From Pseudotabrizicola alkalilacus (GTDB lineage Bacteria; Pseudomonadota; Alphaproteobacteria; Rhodobacterales; Rhodobacteraceae): a DNA stretch of 64,000 bases. Location of the stretch: contig NZ_QWEY01000001.1 of assembly GCF_003443995.1 (NCBI RefSeq), forward strand, positions 310,001-374,000, written 5' to 3'. Within the stretch, counting starts at the first letter, position 1; each line of letters begins with the position of its first letter. Of this stretch, positions 18,049 to 25,704 are shown piece by piece. The notes below the pieces were generated by a model. It was not told the DNA's origin. It did not search any database and worked only from the letters and a program-made list of their open reading frames with translations. The position numbers were made by a program, and so were the translations under genes.

Positions 18049-18216
18049 CCATCGTGGCGGGCATCGAGCCCGCCCCGATGGCGTTGCCACGGTAGGCCTG
18101 AGCCGGACGGGCGATCTGGGTCGTTGGAAAGCGGCGCGGTCGGATGCGCTCCGCGCGGGAGTATTTGCATAGCAGCAATCCAAAGGGGCTGTGATTTGCT
18201 GCTGTGCAAATACTCC
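18049..18216 (+). repeat. Structured intergenic repeat, copy B (hairpin plus paired GAGTATTT unit)
   Basis: It starts 15 nt after the photolyase stop. Stem CCATCGTGGCGGGC / GCCCGCCCCGATGG (18049-18062, 18068-18081; 13 of 14 paired) with the same ATCGA loop as copy A, then GCGTTGCCACG, GATCTG, and GATGCGCTCCGCGCGGGAGT + ATTTGCATAGCAGCAAT. Here a second inverted arm follows (GTGATTTGCTGCTGTGCAAA + TACTCC), as in the 2.5 kb copy. It lies between the convergent photolyase and MORN genes. Confidence 0.8.
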
Positions 18217-18308
18217 ATAGGTTCGCCACTGGTCCGAGGACCGGCGGTTTAAGGTGCGCGCAGCCGACCTGAAAAGCGTGCGTTTTTGCGCGCTCTGTTT
18301 GAGAGACA

Positions 18309-19775
18309 TCAGGGAGTGGAGGCCGGGTCTGCGGGTGTGGCCTCGCCCTCTGGCTCGGCCTCGGACGGTGGCGGGGCGGGGGCCATCAGGATGCCGTTTT
18401 CCCACAGGCCTTCGGCAATCTGGCCGCTGGCATAGGTGAGTTTGCCGGGGCCGGCGCGGCGGCCTTTGGCAAAGCCGCCCTCATAGACATCGCCATTGGG
18501 ATAGGTGGCGGTGCCGGTGCCGTCGATCTCGCCCGCTGCCCAGTCGCCGGTGTAGCGAAAGCCGTCGGGGCCGGTGATCTCGCCCGTGCCTTGCCGCAGC
18601 CCGGCGACGAAATCGCCGGTGTAGACCGCGCCGTCGGGATAGGTGGCCACCCCTTTGCCCTGCCGCTGGCCGTCGACAAAGGTGCCCTCATAGCTGTAGC
18701 CATCGGCCAACGTCAGCTTGCCCTGACCATTGGGCTGCGCGGCGCTGAAGCCGCCGGTATAGGTCGCGCCATTGGCATAGGTGGCGGTGCCCTCACCCTG
18801 AATCACGCCTGCGACCCATGCGCCGTCATAGGTGGACCCATCGGCATAGGTGATCTTGCCAATGCCTTGGGCCTGATCATCCTTGGTCGCGCCTGCATAG
18901 GTCGCGCCATCGGGAAAGCGGATGGTGCCGGTGCCGGTCAGGCGGCCATCGACCCAGTCGCCTTCGAGCACGGTGCCGTCCTGCGCGCGGAACACACCTT
19001 GTCCGGTGCGTTTGTCGGCATGAAACACGCCTTCGAACACATCGCCATTGGCATAGGTGGTCTTTCCGGTGCCCTGACGCTGGCCTTCGGCAAAGCCGCC
19101 CTCATAGGTGTCGCCATTGGGCTGGGTCAGCTTGCCGGTGCCATTGATCTGACCGGCCAGCCAGTCGCCGACATAGGTCAGGCCATCGGGCATGGTCAGT
19201 GTGCCCTTGCCCTGCCGTTCGCCCGCGACCAGCGTGCCGTCATAGACCGCGCCATCGGCATAGGTGATCTTGCCCGCCCCGTCCTTGAGCCCTTCGGCCC
19301 AGGCGCCCTCATAGCGGTAGCCGCCGGGGCCGTCCTGCACGCCCTGACCGTGGTGTTTGCCATCGACGAAAGCGCCGGTGTAGACCGAGCCGTCGGGATA
19401 GGTGGCAATGCCTGCGCCGGTCATCTTGCCGCCGGTCCAGTCGCCCTCATAGCTGCCGCCATTGGCGTAAGAGATCTTGCCCCGGCCTTCGGGCTTGCCC
19501 GCCGCAAACTGGCCCTCATAGACCGAGCCGTTGGGGTAGCGCGCAACACCCTGGCCGAGGATTTCCCCGGCCACCCAGTCGCCGGTATAGCTGTAGCCAT
19601 TGGGCAGGGTATAGGTGCCGGTGCCGTGCTGGCGGCCGTTGAGAAAGGTGCCCTCATAGAACGAGCCGTCGTCATATTGTTTGGTGACGATATCTCCCTC
19701 CTGGGCCAACACGCCCCAAGGCAGGGCAAGACCCAGAGCCACCGCGCCCAGCATTGATCTGACTCTGTGCCGCAT
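18309..19775 (-). CDS. Secreted MORN-repeat protein
   Basis: 488 residues from ATG 19775. A signal peptide (MRHRVRSMLGAVALGLALPW, cut near VLAQ) is followed by 18 full 23-residue MORN repeats and a partial nineteenth. The consensus is Y-x-G-x-W/F-x-x-G-x-x-x-G-x-G-x-x-x-Y-x-D/N-G. A short acidic Pro/Ala tail ends the protein. MORN repeats form a long beta-solenoid-like strip that binds proteins or lipids. The domain does not indicate an enzyme. With the signal peptide it should be periplasmic or outer-membrane associated. ATG 19799 is an alternative start. Confidence 0.88.
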   Translation of the reverse strand: MRHRVRSMLGAVALGLALPWGVLAQEGDIVTKQYDDGSFYEGTFLNGRQHGTGTYTLPNGYSYTGDWVAGEILGQGVARYPNGSVYEGQFAAGKPEGRGKISYANGGSYEGDWTGGKMTGAGIATYPDGSVYTGAFVDGKHHGQGVQDGPGGYRYEGAWAEGLKDGAGKITYADGAVYDGTLVAGERQGKGTLTMPDGLTYVGDWLAGQINGTGKLTQPNGDTYEGGFAEGQRQGTGKTTYANGDVFEGVFHADKRTGQGVFRAQDGTVLEGDWVDGRLTGTGTIRFPDGATYAGATKDDQAQGIGKITYADGSTYDGAWVAGVIQGEGTATYANGATYTGGFSAAQPNGQGKLTLADGYSYEGTFVDGQRQGKGVATYPDGAVYTGDFVAGLRQGTGEITGPDGFRYTGDWAAGEIDGTGTATYPNGDVYEGGFAKGRRAGPGKLTYASGQIAEGLWENGILMAPAPPPSEAEPEGEATPADPASTP

Positions 19776-19918
19776 CCGGACCCCCTGCCGTAATTCCATG
19801 CAAAGCCTAGCCGCGCCGCCCGCCGCTTACAAGCTTTGCGGCCGGGCGGCTGCAATCACTTTCCCTTGGCGGACAACCTGCTAGAACATCGCCATCTCCG
19901 TGTCTGAAAGGTGCCGCC

Positions 19919-21583
19919 ATGGCCGATCTGTTCCGCATGACCCTTGCCCAGCTGAACCCGACAGTGGGTGATCTGGCTGGCAATGCCGCCAAGGCGCGCG
20001 CGGCCTGGGGGCAGGGGCGCGCGGCTGGCTCGGACCTTGTGGCGCTGACCGAGATGTTCATCACCGGCTATCAGACCCAGGATCTGATCCTGAAACCGGC
20101 GTTTCAGCAGGCCGCGATTGCCGCCATCCATCAGCTTGCCACAGACTGCGCCGATGGCCCGGCGCTGGCCATCGGTGGCCCGGCGGTGCAGGACGGGCGG
20201 CTGTATAACGCCTATTATGTTCTGCACGGCGGGCGGGTGACCGCCACGGTGCTCAAGCATCATCTGCCCAATGACACGCTGTTTGACGAAAAGCGGCTGT
20301 TCACCGCGGCCGATGTGCATGGCCCCTTTACCATCAACGGCGTGCGCATCGGCTCGCCGATCTGTGAGGATGCCTGGCATCCTGATGTGGCGGAAACCCT
20401 CGCGGAAACCGGGGCCGAGATCCTGCTGGTGCCCAATGGCAGCCCCTATCATCGCGGCAAGCCGAACCTGCGGCTGAACCTGATGATTTCGCGCGTGGTC
20501 GAAACCGGCTTGCCGCTGGTCTATCTGAACATGGTCGGCGGGCAGGATGATCAGGTGTTTGACGGCTCCTCCATGGTGCTGAACCCCGGCGGGCATCTGG
20601 CGGCGCAGCTGCCGCAGTTTGATGACCATCTGACGCAGATCACCTTTCGCCGCACTGAGGATGGCTGGCGGGCGGATGCGGGCGAGATTGCGCAGATCCC
20701 GCCGATCGGCGAGGCGGATTACCGCGCCTGCGTGCTGTCGGTCGCCGACTACTTCGCCAAGACCGGGTTCAGACAGGCGGTTCTGGGTCTGTCGGGCGGG
20801 ATTGATTCGGCCATCGTCGCCGCGATTGCGGCTGATGCGCTGGGGCCGGAAAACGTGCGTTGCGTGATGCTGCCGTCAGAGTTCACCAGTGCCCATTCGC
20901 TGGAGGATGCGGAGAAATGCGCCCGTGCCCTGGGCTGCCGGCTGGATACCGTGCCGATCAGTGCCGCGCAGGCGGCGGTGCTGGACACCCTCGCGCCGCT
21001 GTTTGAGGGGACGGAGGAAGGCATCACCGAGGAGAATATCCAAAGCCGGTTGCGCGGCGTGATGCTGATGGCGATTTCCAATAAATACGGCGAGATGCTG
21101 CTGACCACCGGCAACAAGTCGGAAATGGCGGTCGGCTATTGCACGATCTATGGCGACATGAACGGCGGCTATAATCCGGTCAAGGACATGTACAAAACCC
21201 GCATGTTCCTGACCGCGCGCTGGCGCAATGAAAACCACCGTGACTGGATGAAGGGCCCGGCGGGCGAGGTGATCCCCGAGCGGATCATCACCAAACCGCC
21301 GTCGGCCGAGCTGCGCGCCAACCAGACCGATCAGGACAGCCTGCCACCCTATGAGGTGCTGGACGGCATCCTTGAGGGGCTGGTGGAGCGGGAGGCTTCG
21401 GTGGCCGAACTGGTGGCCGAAGGCTTTGACCGGGCCACGGTTAAAAAGATCGAACACCTGCTTTATATCGCGGAATACAAACGCTTTCAGTCCGCGCCCG
21501 GCACACGGCTGACGCAAAAGGCGTTCTGGCTGGACCGCCGCTACCCCATCGCCAACCGCTGGCGCGACCCCAGCGGCGCGTGA
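19919..21583 (+). CDS. nadE: Glutamine-dependent NAD+ synthetase
   Basis: 554 residues. The N-terminal nitrilase-type glutaminase domain (about 1-265) has the Glu in LTEMFITGY, Lys in LKHHLPN and Cys in SPICEDAWHP. The C-terminal synthetase domain starts near 280 and has the PP-loop LGLSGGIDSAIVAAIA. The enzyme amidates nicotinate adenine dinucleotide to NAD+ using Gln-derived ammonia, in the cytoplasm. It is divergent from the MORN gene with 143 bp between starts. A CCCTCCCC repeat follows directly after the stop codon. Confidence 0.96.
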   Translation: MADLFRMTLAQLNPTVGDLAGNAAKARAAWGQGRAAGSDLVALTEMFITGYQTQDLILKPAFQQAAIAAIHQLATDCADGPALAIGGPAVQDGRLYNAYYVLHGGRVTATVLKHHLPNDTLFDEKRLFTAADVHGPFTINGVRIGSPICEDAWHPDVAETLAETGAEILLVPNGSPYHRGKPNLRLNLMISRVVETGLPLVYLNMVGGQDDQVFDGSSMVLNPGGHLAAQLPQFDDHLTQITFRRTEDGWRADAGEIAQIPPIGEADYRACVLSVADYFAKTGFRQAVLGLSGGIDSAIVAAIAADALGPENVRCVMLPSEFTSAHSLEDAEKCARALGCRLDTVPISAAQAAVLDTLAPLFEGTEEGITEENIQSRLRGVMLMAISNKYGEMLLTTGNKSEMAVGYCTIYGDMNGGYNPVKDMYKTRMFLTARWRNENHRDWMKGPAGEVIPERIITKPPSAELRANQTDQDSLPPYEVLDGILEGLVEREASVAELVAEGFDRATVKKIEHLLYIAEYKRFQSAPGTRLTQKAFWLDRRYPIANRWRDPSGA

Positions 21584-21601
21584 CACCGGACCGGAGCTGC
21601 G

Positions 21602-21723
21602 CCCCCCACCCCCAGCCCCTCCCCACGAGGGGGAGGGGAGGCACCCGACCTTTGCCGCAAGCGCCTGCGTCGCGGCACAAAGCACCTCCCTCCCCCCTTG
21701 TGGGGGAGGGCTGGGGTGGGGGG
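21602..21723. repeat. CCCTCCCC/GGGGAGGG double-hairpin repeat, copy 2
   Basis: Same build as at 14397: left arm CCCCCCACCCCCAGCCCCTC then CCCACGAGGGGGAGGGG, centre containing CACCCGACCTTTGCC, right arm CCTCCCTCCCCCCTTGTGGG then GGAGGGCTGGGGTGGGGGG. It lies between the convergent nadE and PfkB genes and could serve as a shared transcript end. Confidence 0.85.
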
Positions 21724-21735
21724 CTGCATGACGGC

Positions 21736-22680
21736 TCAGATATCGCGCGCCGCCGCCTCGTGCATCAGGCGCATCACGTCTTCGGCGCGGCAGAGCATGG
21801 TGGCATCGGTCATCACCGCCGCCGCTGCGGCGGCGGAGGCCATGGCAAGCGCCTGTGCGCTGTCCTGGCCGCGCGCGAGGCTGAGCACAAAGGCCGCGAC
21901 AAAGCTGTCGCCTGCGCCCACGGTCGATTTCACCCGCACCTTTGGCGCGGGCGAGAACAGCCGCCGCCCGGCTTCGGCCAGCACATTGCCTTCGGCGCCG
22001 CGCGCCACGATCACCCGTTTCGCCACGCCGCGCGCCACCAATCCGGCGGCAAAATCCGCCGTATCGGTCAGGGTTTCCAGACTGTGCCCGGCCAGCTCTT
22101 CCCCCTCTTCGCCGTCCATCCGCAGCACCTCCAGACCGGGGATCGGGGTGCGCACCGCCTCGGTCAGCGCCGCGCCAGAGGTGTCTAGCACCACAAGCGA
22201 GCCTTCCATGCTGGCCGCCAGATGCGCCGGAAAATCGGCGGGCACGCCGGGCGGCTGGCTGCCCGAGATCACGCTGTAGCCGCCGGGCCGCGCGGTGGCG
22301 GCCAGCAGGGTAAACACCCGCGCCCGTTCTGCCGCGCCCCAGACCGGGCCGGGCAGCATGAAGCGGAACTGCTTGCCCGAGGACTCTTCGGTCACGGTCA
22401 GGCTCTGCCGGGTCTCGCCCGGCCCAAGGATCGACAGGAATGTTACGCCTTCGGCCCGGATCAGCCCGGCCAGCCGGTCGCCGGTCAACCCGCCAAGCGC
22501 CACCAGTGCCAGCGAATCGCCCCCCAGTGCCTTGATCGCGCGGCTGACGTTCAACCCGCCGCCGCCGGGGTCCAGATGCGGATCAGTGCAACGCAGTTTG
22601 TGGCCGGGAATGATCTGTGGCACCCCGGTCGCCATATCCAGCGCGGGGTTCAGCGTGAGGGTCAGGATGGGAGCTTGCAT
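21736..22680 (-). CDS. PfkB-family sugar kinase, 1-phosphofructokinase type
   Basis: 314 residues from ATG 22680 (MQAPILTLTLNPALDMA), preceded by AAGGA. LTLNPALD, DPGGGGLNVSRAIKALGG and the ATP/anion-hole motif VKSTVGAGDSFVAAF place it in the 1-phosphofructokinase/tagatose-6-phosphate kinase branch of PfkB kinases. The usual reaction is ATP-dependent phosphorylation of fructose 1-phosphate or fructose 6-phosphate. No fructose PTS gene is adjacent, so the FruK reaction is not secured and 6-phosphofructokinase 2 remains possible. It is divergent from wrbA across a long palindrome. Confidence 0.85.
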   Translation of the reverse strand: MQAPILTLTLNPALDMATGVPQIIPGHKLRCTDPHLDPGGGGLNVSRAIKALGGDSLALVALGGLTGDRLAGLIRAEGVTFLSILGPGETRQSLTVTEESSGKQFRFMLPGPVWGAAERARVFTLLAATARPGGYSVISGSQPPGVPADFPAHLAASMEGSLVVLDTSGAALTEAVRTPIPGLEVLRMDGEEGEELAGHSLETLTDTADFAAGLVARGVAKRVIVARGAEGNVLAEAGRRLFSPAPKVRVKSTVGAGDSFVAAFVLSLARGQDSAQALAMASAAAAAAVMTDATMLCRAEDVMRLMHEAAARDI

Positions 22681-22758
22681 GGCGGCGTCCTTTTGGGTCT
22701 CCCGCATGTTAGCGCCAACAAGTGTGATCGGAAAGCAGTGCTGTGATTTTGCATCGGT

Positions 22759-22793
22759 GCAGGTTGATCAGTGCGATTTCGCACGAAACCTGC
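22759..22793. promoter_or_regulatory. Nested palindrome between PfkB gene and wrbA
   Basis: Outer arms GCAGGTT (22759-22765) / AACCTGC (22787-22793) enclose a perfect inner palindrome GTGCGA-TT-TCGCAC (22771-22784). It is centred in the 188-bp divergent intergenic region, about 85 bp before the wrbA ATG, which suits an operator for one or both genes. No known regulator motif is recognised. Confidence 0.45.
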
Positions 22794-22868
22794 GCGTTAT
22801 CTTGGAATTCCCGCAAGTCATGCACACATCTAGTCTGTACCAAGTAACCCCAGCCCGGAGGCTCTGTC

Positions 22869-23462
22869 ATGTCTGTCAAGCTCGCTGTCCTGTTCTATTC
22901 GACCTATGGCACCAACCATCAGATGGCCGAAATCGCGGCCGAGGCCGCCCGCGCGGCGGGGGCCGAGGTCAAGCTGCTGCGCATCGCCGAAACCGCGCCG
23001 GAGGCGGTGGTGAACGGTCAGGATGCTTGGAAAGCGCAGGTTGAAAAGGCCGCCGACATTCCGGTGGCCAAGCCCGAAGACATGGAATGGGCCGACGCCT
23101 ATCTGTTCTCAGCCCCCACCCGGTTTGGTGCGGCACCCAGCCAGCTGCGCGCCTTTATCGACACGCTGGGCGGCCAATGGGGCAGCGGAAAACTGGCCAA
23201 CAAGGCGGTCAGCGCCATGACCTCGGCGCAGAACCCGCATGGCGGACAAGAGGCCACGATTCTGGGCCTTTATACCACCTTCATGCACTGGGGCTCGGTC
23301 ATCGTGGCCCCCGGCTACACCGACAAGGCGCTGTTCGCGACGGGGGGCAACCCCTACGGCTACAGCCACACTCAAGGGGCCGAGTTTGACGACAAAGCCA
23401 ACGCCTCGATCGGCCATCAGGCGCGGCGCACGGTGGAAATTGCGGCCAAGCTGAAGGGCTGA
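22869..23462 (+). CDS. wrbA: NAD(P)H:quinone oxidoreductase WrbA
   Basis: 197 residues, standard length. Flavodoxin-like FMN loop [13 protein letters not shown] at the N-terminus and [18 protein letters not shown] in the middle; [18 protein letters not shown] near the C-terminus is typical of WrbA. It catalyses two-electron reduction of quinones with NAD(P)H in the cytoplasm, protecting against redox cycling. A clear ribosome site (CGGAGG) precedes the ATG. A perfect 22-bp palindrome just after the stop codon is the probable terminator. Confidence 0.94.
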   Translation: MSVKLAVLFYSTYGTNHQMAEIAAEAARAAGAEVKLLRIAETAPEAVVNGQDAWKAQVEKAADIPVAKPEDMEWADAYLFSAPTRFGAAPSQLRAFIDTLGGQWGSGKLANKAVSAMTSAQNPHGGQEATILGLYTTFMHWGSVIVAPGYTDKALFATGGNPYGYSHTQGAEFDDKANASIGHQARRTVEIAAKLKG

Positions 23463-23470
23463 GTGGCAAA

Positions 23471-23492
23471 GGGGGGCGGCGCGCCGCCCCCC
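23471..23492 (+). terminator. wrbA terminator palindrome
   Basis: GGGGGGCGGCG CGCCGCCCCCC, a perfect 22-bp palindrome starting 9 nt after the wrbA stop. No T-run follows. It could also serve the convergent GFA gene. Confidence 0.6.
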
Positions 23493-23534
23493 GGCGCGAT
23501 GCAATCCGCGGCGGGTTGAGCCCAGCTGACTCAG

Positions 23535-23978
23535 CTATCTTTGATACGAAACAACCTTCGCATTCCACGCTTCGTTCTCGGCAATCGTATCCCGGTCCGG
23601 TTCGGGAAGTTCACCAATCGCATCGGTAAAGCTACATCGGTAGAGATGGTTAATCTGAAGTGTGGGCGGGGCGATTTCGGGATCGTCAAGTGTTCCGGTC
23701 GCAACCTCGATTTGATCATCATCGAAGTTTTCGAGGCTCAGCGGTGTGCCGCAATCGCCGCAGAAACCGCGTTGGCTGACGTTTGAGCTTGCAAACAGAC
23801 GGCGATTTCCCGAAGTCCATTCCAAGCCGTTTGCGATGACAAGCGGTGCATAAAATGCGCCGAAAGCGCGCTGACACATACGGCAGTGGCACACTGACGA
23901 GCGGCCGAGAGACTCAGCTTTGTAGCGCACCGCACCACACTGGCATCCGCCGGTTATCACAGTCTTCTGACTATTCAT
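23535..23978 (-). CDS. GFA-family (CENP-V/Gfa zinc-domain) protein
   Basis: 147 residues. The conserved Cys pattern of the glutathione-dependent formaldehyde-activating fold is present: GGCQCGAVRY, VCHCRMCQRAFG and RGFCGDCGTPL, giving the two zinc sites, followed by PPTLQINHLYRC. Most members have no proven activity, and the name formaldehyde-activating should not be taken literally. The gene is visibly less GC-rich and uses codons rarer in its neighbours, which hints at horizontal acquisition. It converges on wrbA. Confidence 0.85.
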   Translation of the reverse strand: MNSQKTVITGGCQCGAVRYKAESLGRSSVCHCRMCQRAFGAFYAPLVIANGLEWTSGNRRLFASSNVSQRGFCGDCGTPLSLENFDDDQIEVATGTLDDPEIAPPTLQINHLYRCSFTDAIGELPEPDRDTIAENEAWNAKVVSYQR

Positions 23979-24068
23979 CAGCAGAACATCTCATCAAAAC
24001 GATTTCTGGTCCAGAGTACCCATTCAAGCGATTGCAGCAGCAGTCCATCTGACGGCTCCACCCGGAAC

Positions 24069-24089
24069 GGGGCGGGGTTTCCCCGCCCC
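24069..24089 (-). terminator. Terminator of MBL-fold gene
   Basis: GGGGCGGGG-TTT-CCCCGCCCC (9-bp perfect stem), 10 nt downstream of the MBL-fold gene stop on the minus strand. Confidence 0.65.
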
Positions 24090-24098
24090 TGTGTCGTG

Positions 24099-25031
24099 TC
24101 AGCCGTTCAGCAGCATCTGATAGCTCACCGGCACATAGCGGAAACCGTCGTCCATCGCCTCGACATAGCCCACGCCGGGGAAGGGCATGTGGTAGCCGAC
24201 AAAGGGCACGCGGTCGGCGGCCAGCATGCCGAACAGCTGTTTGCGGGTCGCGGCGGCGGCGGCTTTGTCCATATCGAACCGCACCTCCCAGTCCGGCTTT
24301 TGCAGCGACCAGACGTAGTGGTTGGCGGTATCGGCGGCCAGAACCAGCTGCTGCCCGTCGCTTTCCAGCCGATAGGCCATATGGCCGGGGCTGTGGCCAA
24401 AGGCGGCCATCGCGGTTACGCCGGAGGCCACCGAACCGCCATCTTCGAGCATGGTCATCTTGTCTACCAGTGGCTTGACCTTGGTATCAAACCCCTCATT
24501 CCCGGCCTGTGCCCAGTGATTGTGCTCCACCGATCCGGTGACATAGCGCGCATTGGCAAAGGTGACGCCCGCATCTCCCGACAGCCCGCCGATATGGTCG
24601 CCGTGCATATGGGTCAGCACCACCACGTCAATCTGATCCGGGGTGTAGCCCGCCGCCGCCAAGGCCCCGGTGATCGCCTCGGGCGCAAGGCCGGTGTCGA
24701 ACAGCACCAATTCGGCCCCGGTGTTCACAACTGTCGGGGTGAAAAAGTTCTGGCTTTTGTCAGCGGGGATGAAATGGGCCTGCGACAGTGCGGCAAATTC
24801 CGCGGGCGAGGCGTTGAGCCCGAAGGTTTCCTGCGGGTTTTCCAGCGCGCGGGTACCGGCAAGCAGGGTTGTCACCTCGAACCCGCCCAGTTTGAAGCGG
24901 TTGAACGGGGCCACGGTCGCGCCCATCATCTCGGCGGCGGCATGGGCGGCACGGGGCATCAGGGCGGGGGCAAAGGGCAGGGCGGCGGCGGCAAACAGCG
25001 CCGAGCGGCGGGTCAGTGCGGGCATCGTCAT
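24099..25031 (-). CDS. Exported metallo-beta-lactamase-fold hydrolase (Tat signal)
   Basis: About 310 residues from ATG 25031. The N-terminus MTMPALTRRSALFAAAALPF has the twin-arginine pattern with cleavage near AHA, so it is probably exported folded through Tat. The metal-binding signature THMHGDHIGGL, GSVEHNHWAQ and AFGHSPGHMAY give the His/Asp set of a dinuclear zinc MBL hydrolase. Overall it resembles the periplasmic MBL proteins annotated as quorum-quenching lactonases or methyl-parathion hydrolase relatives. The substrate is unproven. The frame is open to 25073; the RR-containing start is preferred. Confidence 0.85.
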   Translation of the reverse strand: MTMPALTRRSALFAAAALPFAPALMPRAAHAAAEMMGATVAPFNRFKLGGFEVTTLLAGTRALENPQETFGLNASPAEFAALSQAHFIPADKSQNFFTPTVVNTGAELVLFDTGLAPEAITGALAAAGYTPDQIDVVVLTHMHGDHIGGLSGDAGVTFANARYVTGSVEHNHWAQAGNEGFDTKVKPLVDKMTMLEDGGSVASGVTAMAAFGHSPGHMAYRLESDGQQLVLAADTANHYVWSLQKPDWEVRFDMDKAAAAATRKQLFGMLAADRVPFVGYHMPFPGVGYVEAMDDGFRYVPVSYQMLLNG

Positions 25032-25148
25032 CGGTGTCCTCCTGTGAAACTGTGGGAGGAATGGTAACGCCAAAGCCCCCTGTCTCCAGTCACGGAGCCG
25101 TCATCGCCTGTGCGCAAGTGCACAGCACCCTGCGCGAGGATGTACCGG

Positions 25149-25559
25149 CTACTCCCACCACGGGTCGATCCGGGCGATGTCGTCATCGCTCCAGCCAAAA
25201 TGATGCGCGACTTCATGCACCAGCACATGGGTCACCAGTTCCTGCAGCGACACATCCCCCCGGTCCAGCCATTCATCCAGAATGGGGCGGCGGAACAGCC
25301 AGATCACATCGGGCTGCATCGGCTGGTCGCTCACCGATTTTTCGGTCAGCGGGATGCCCTCGTACAGCCCGGTCAGCTCAAACGGATCGTCGATTTCCAG
25401 CGCTTCCAGAATCTCGTCCGGCGCGAACTCCTCGACCCGCAACCGGATCGCGGTGGCGGCGGCGCGGAACGGGCCGGGCAGGCCCGCGATTGCGCCGTGC
25501 GCAAGCTGTTCGATCAGGGCAAGGTCGGGGGCGATGGCGCCGGGCGGGATCTGGGTCAT
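25149..25559 (-). CDS. Small zincin-type metallopeptidase (PF06262-like)
   Basis: 136 residues from ATG 25559 (MTQIPPGAIAPD). The C-terminal half carries VTHVLVHEVAHHFGWSDDDI, with the HExxH zinc motif and the Gly/Asp downstream that define this small family. No signal peptide, so it should be cytoplasmic. Biological substrate is unknown for the family. The frame continues to 25745, but that part overlaps the divergent gltX promoter region and start and is unlike the family. Confidence 0.85.
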   Translation of the reverse strand: MTQIPPGAIAPDLALIEQLAHGAIAGLPGPFRAAATAIRLRVEEFAPDEILEALEIDDPFELTGLYEGIPLTEKSVSDQPMQPDVIWLFRRPILDEWLDRGDVSLQELVTHVLVHEVAHHFGWSDDDIARIDPWWE

Positions 25560-25704
25560 GTGCCAGATATAGGGGGCAGGGCAGGCCGGTGAAAGACCCA
25601 CGCACCCCCGGCTTGTGCAAACCGGCTGTGCGCCCCTGTGCCTTGCGCAAACTGGACAATACTCCCCCGCTGTGACAGGGAAGAGCGGTTGCAGGAGATG
25701 CTCG

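Noticed and set aside
18591-19757. Plus-strand repetitive open frame opposite the MORN gene
   Set aside because: Its regular pattern is the complement of the MORN repeats, not an independent repeat protein.
24099-25031. MBL-fold protein as a true beta-lactamase
   Set aside because: The metal motif is generic for the fold and the C-terminal part lacks class B beta-lactamase signatures; a lactonase-like hydrolase is as likely.
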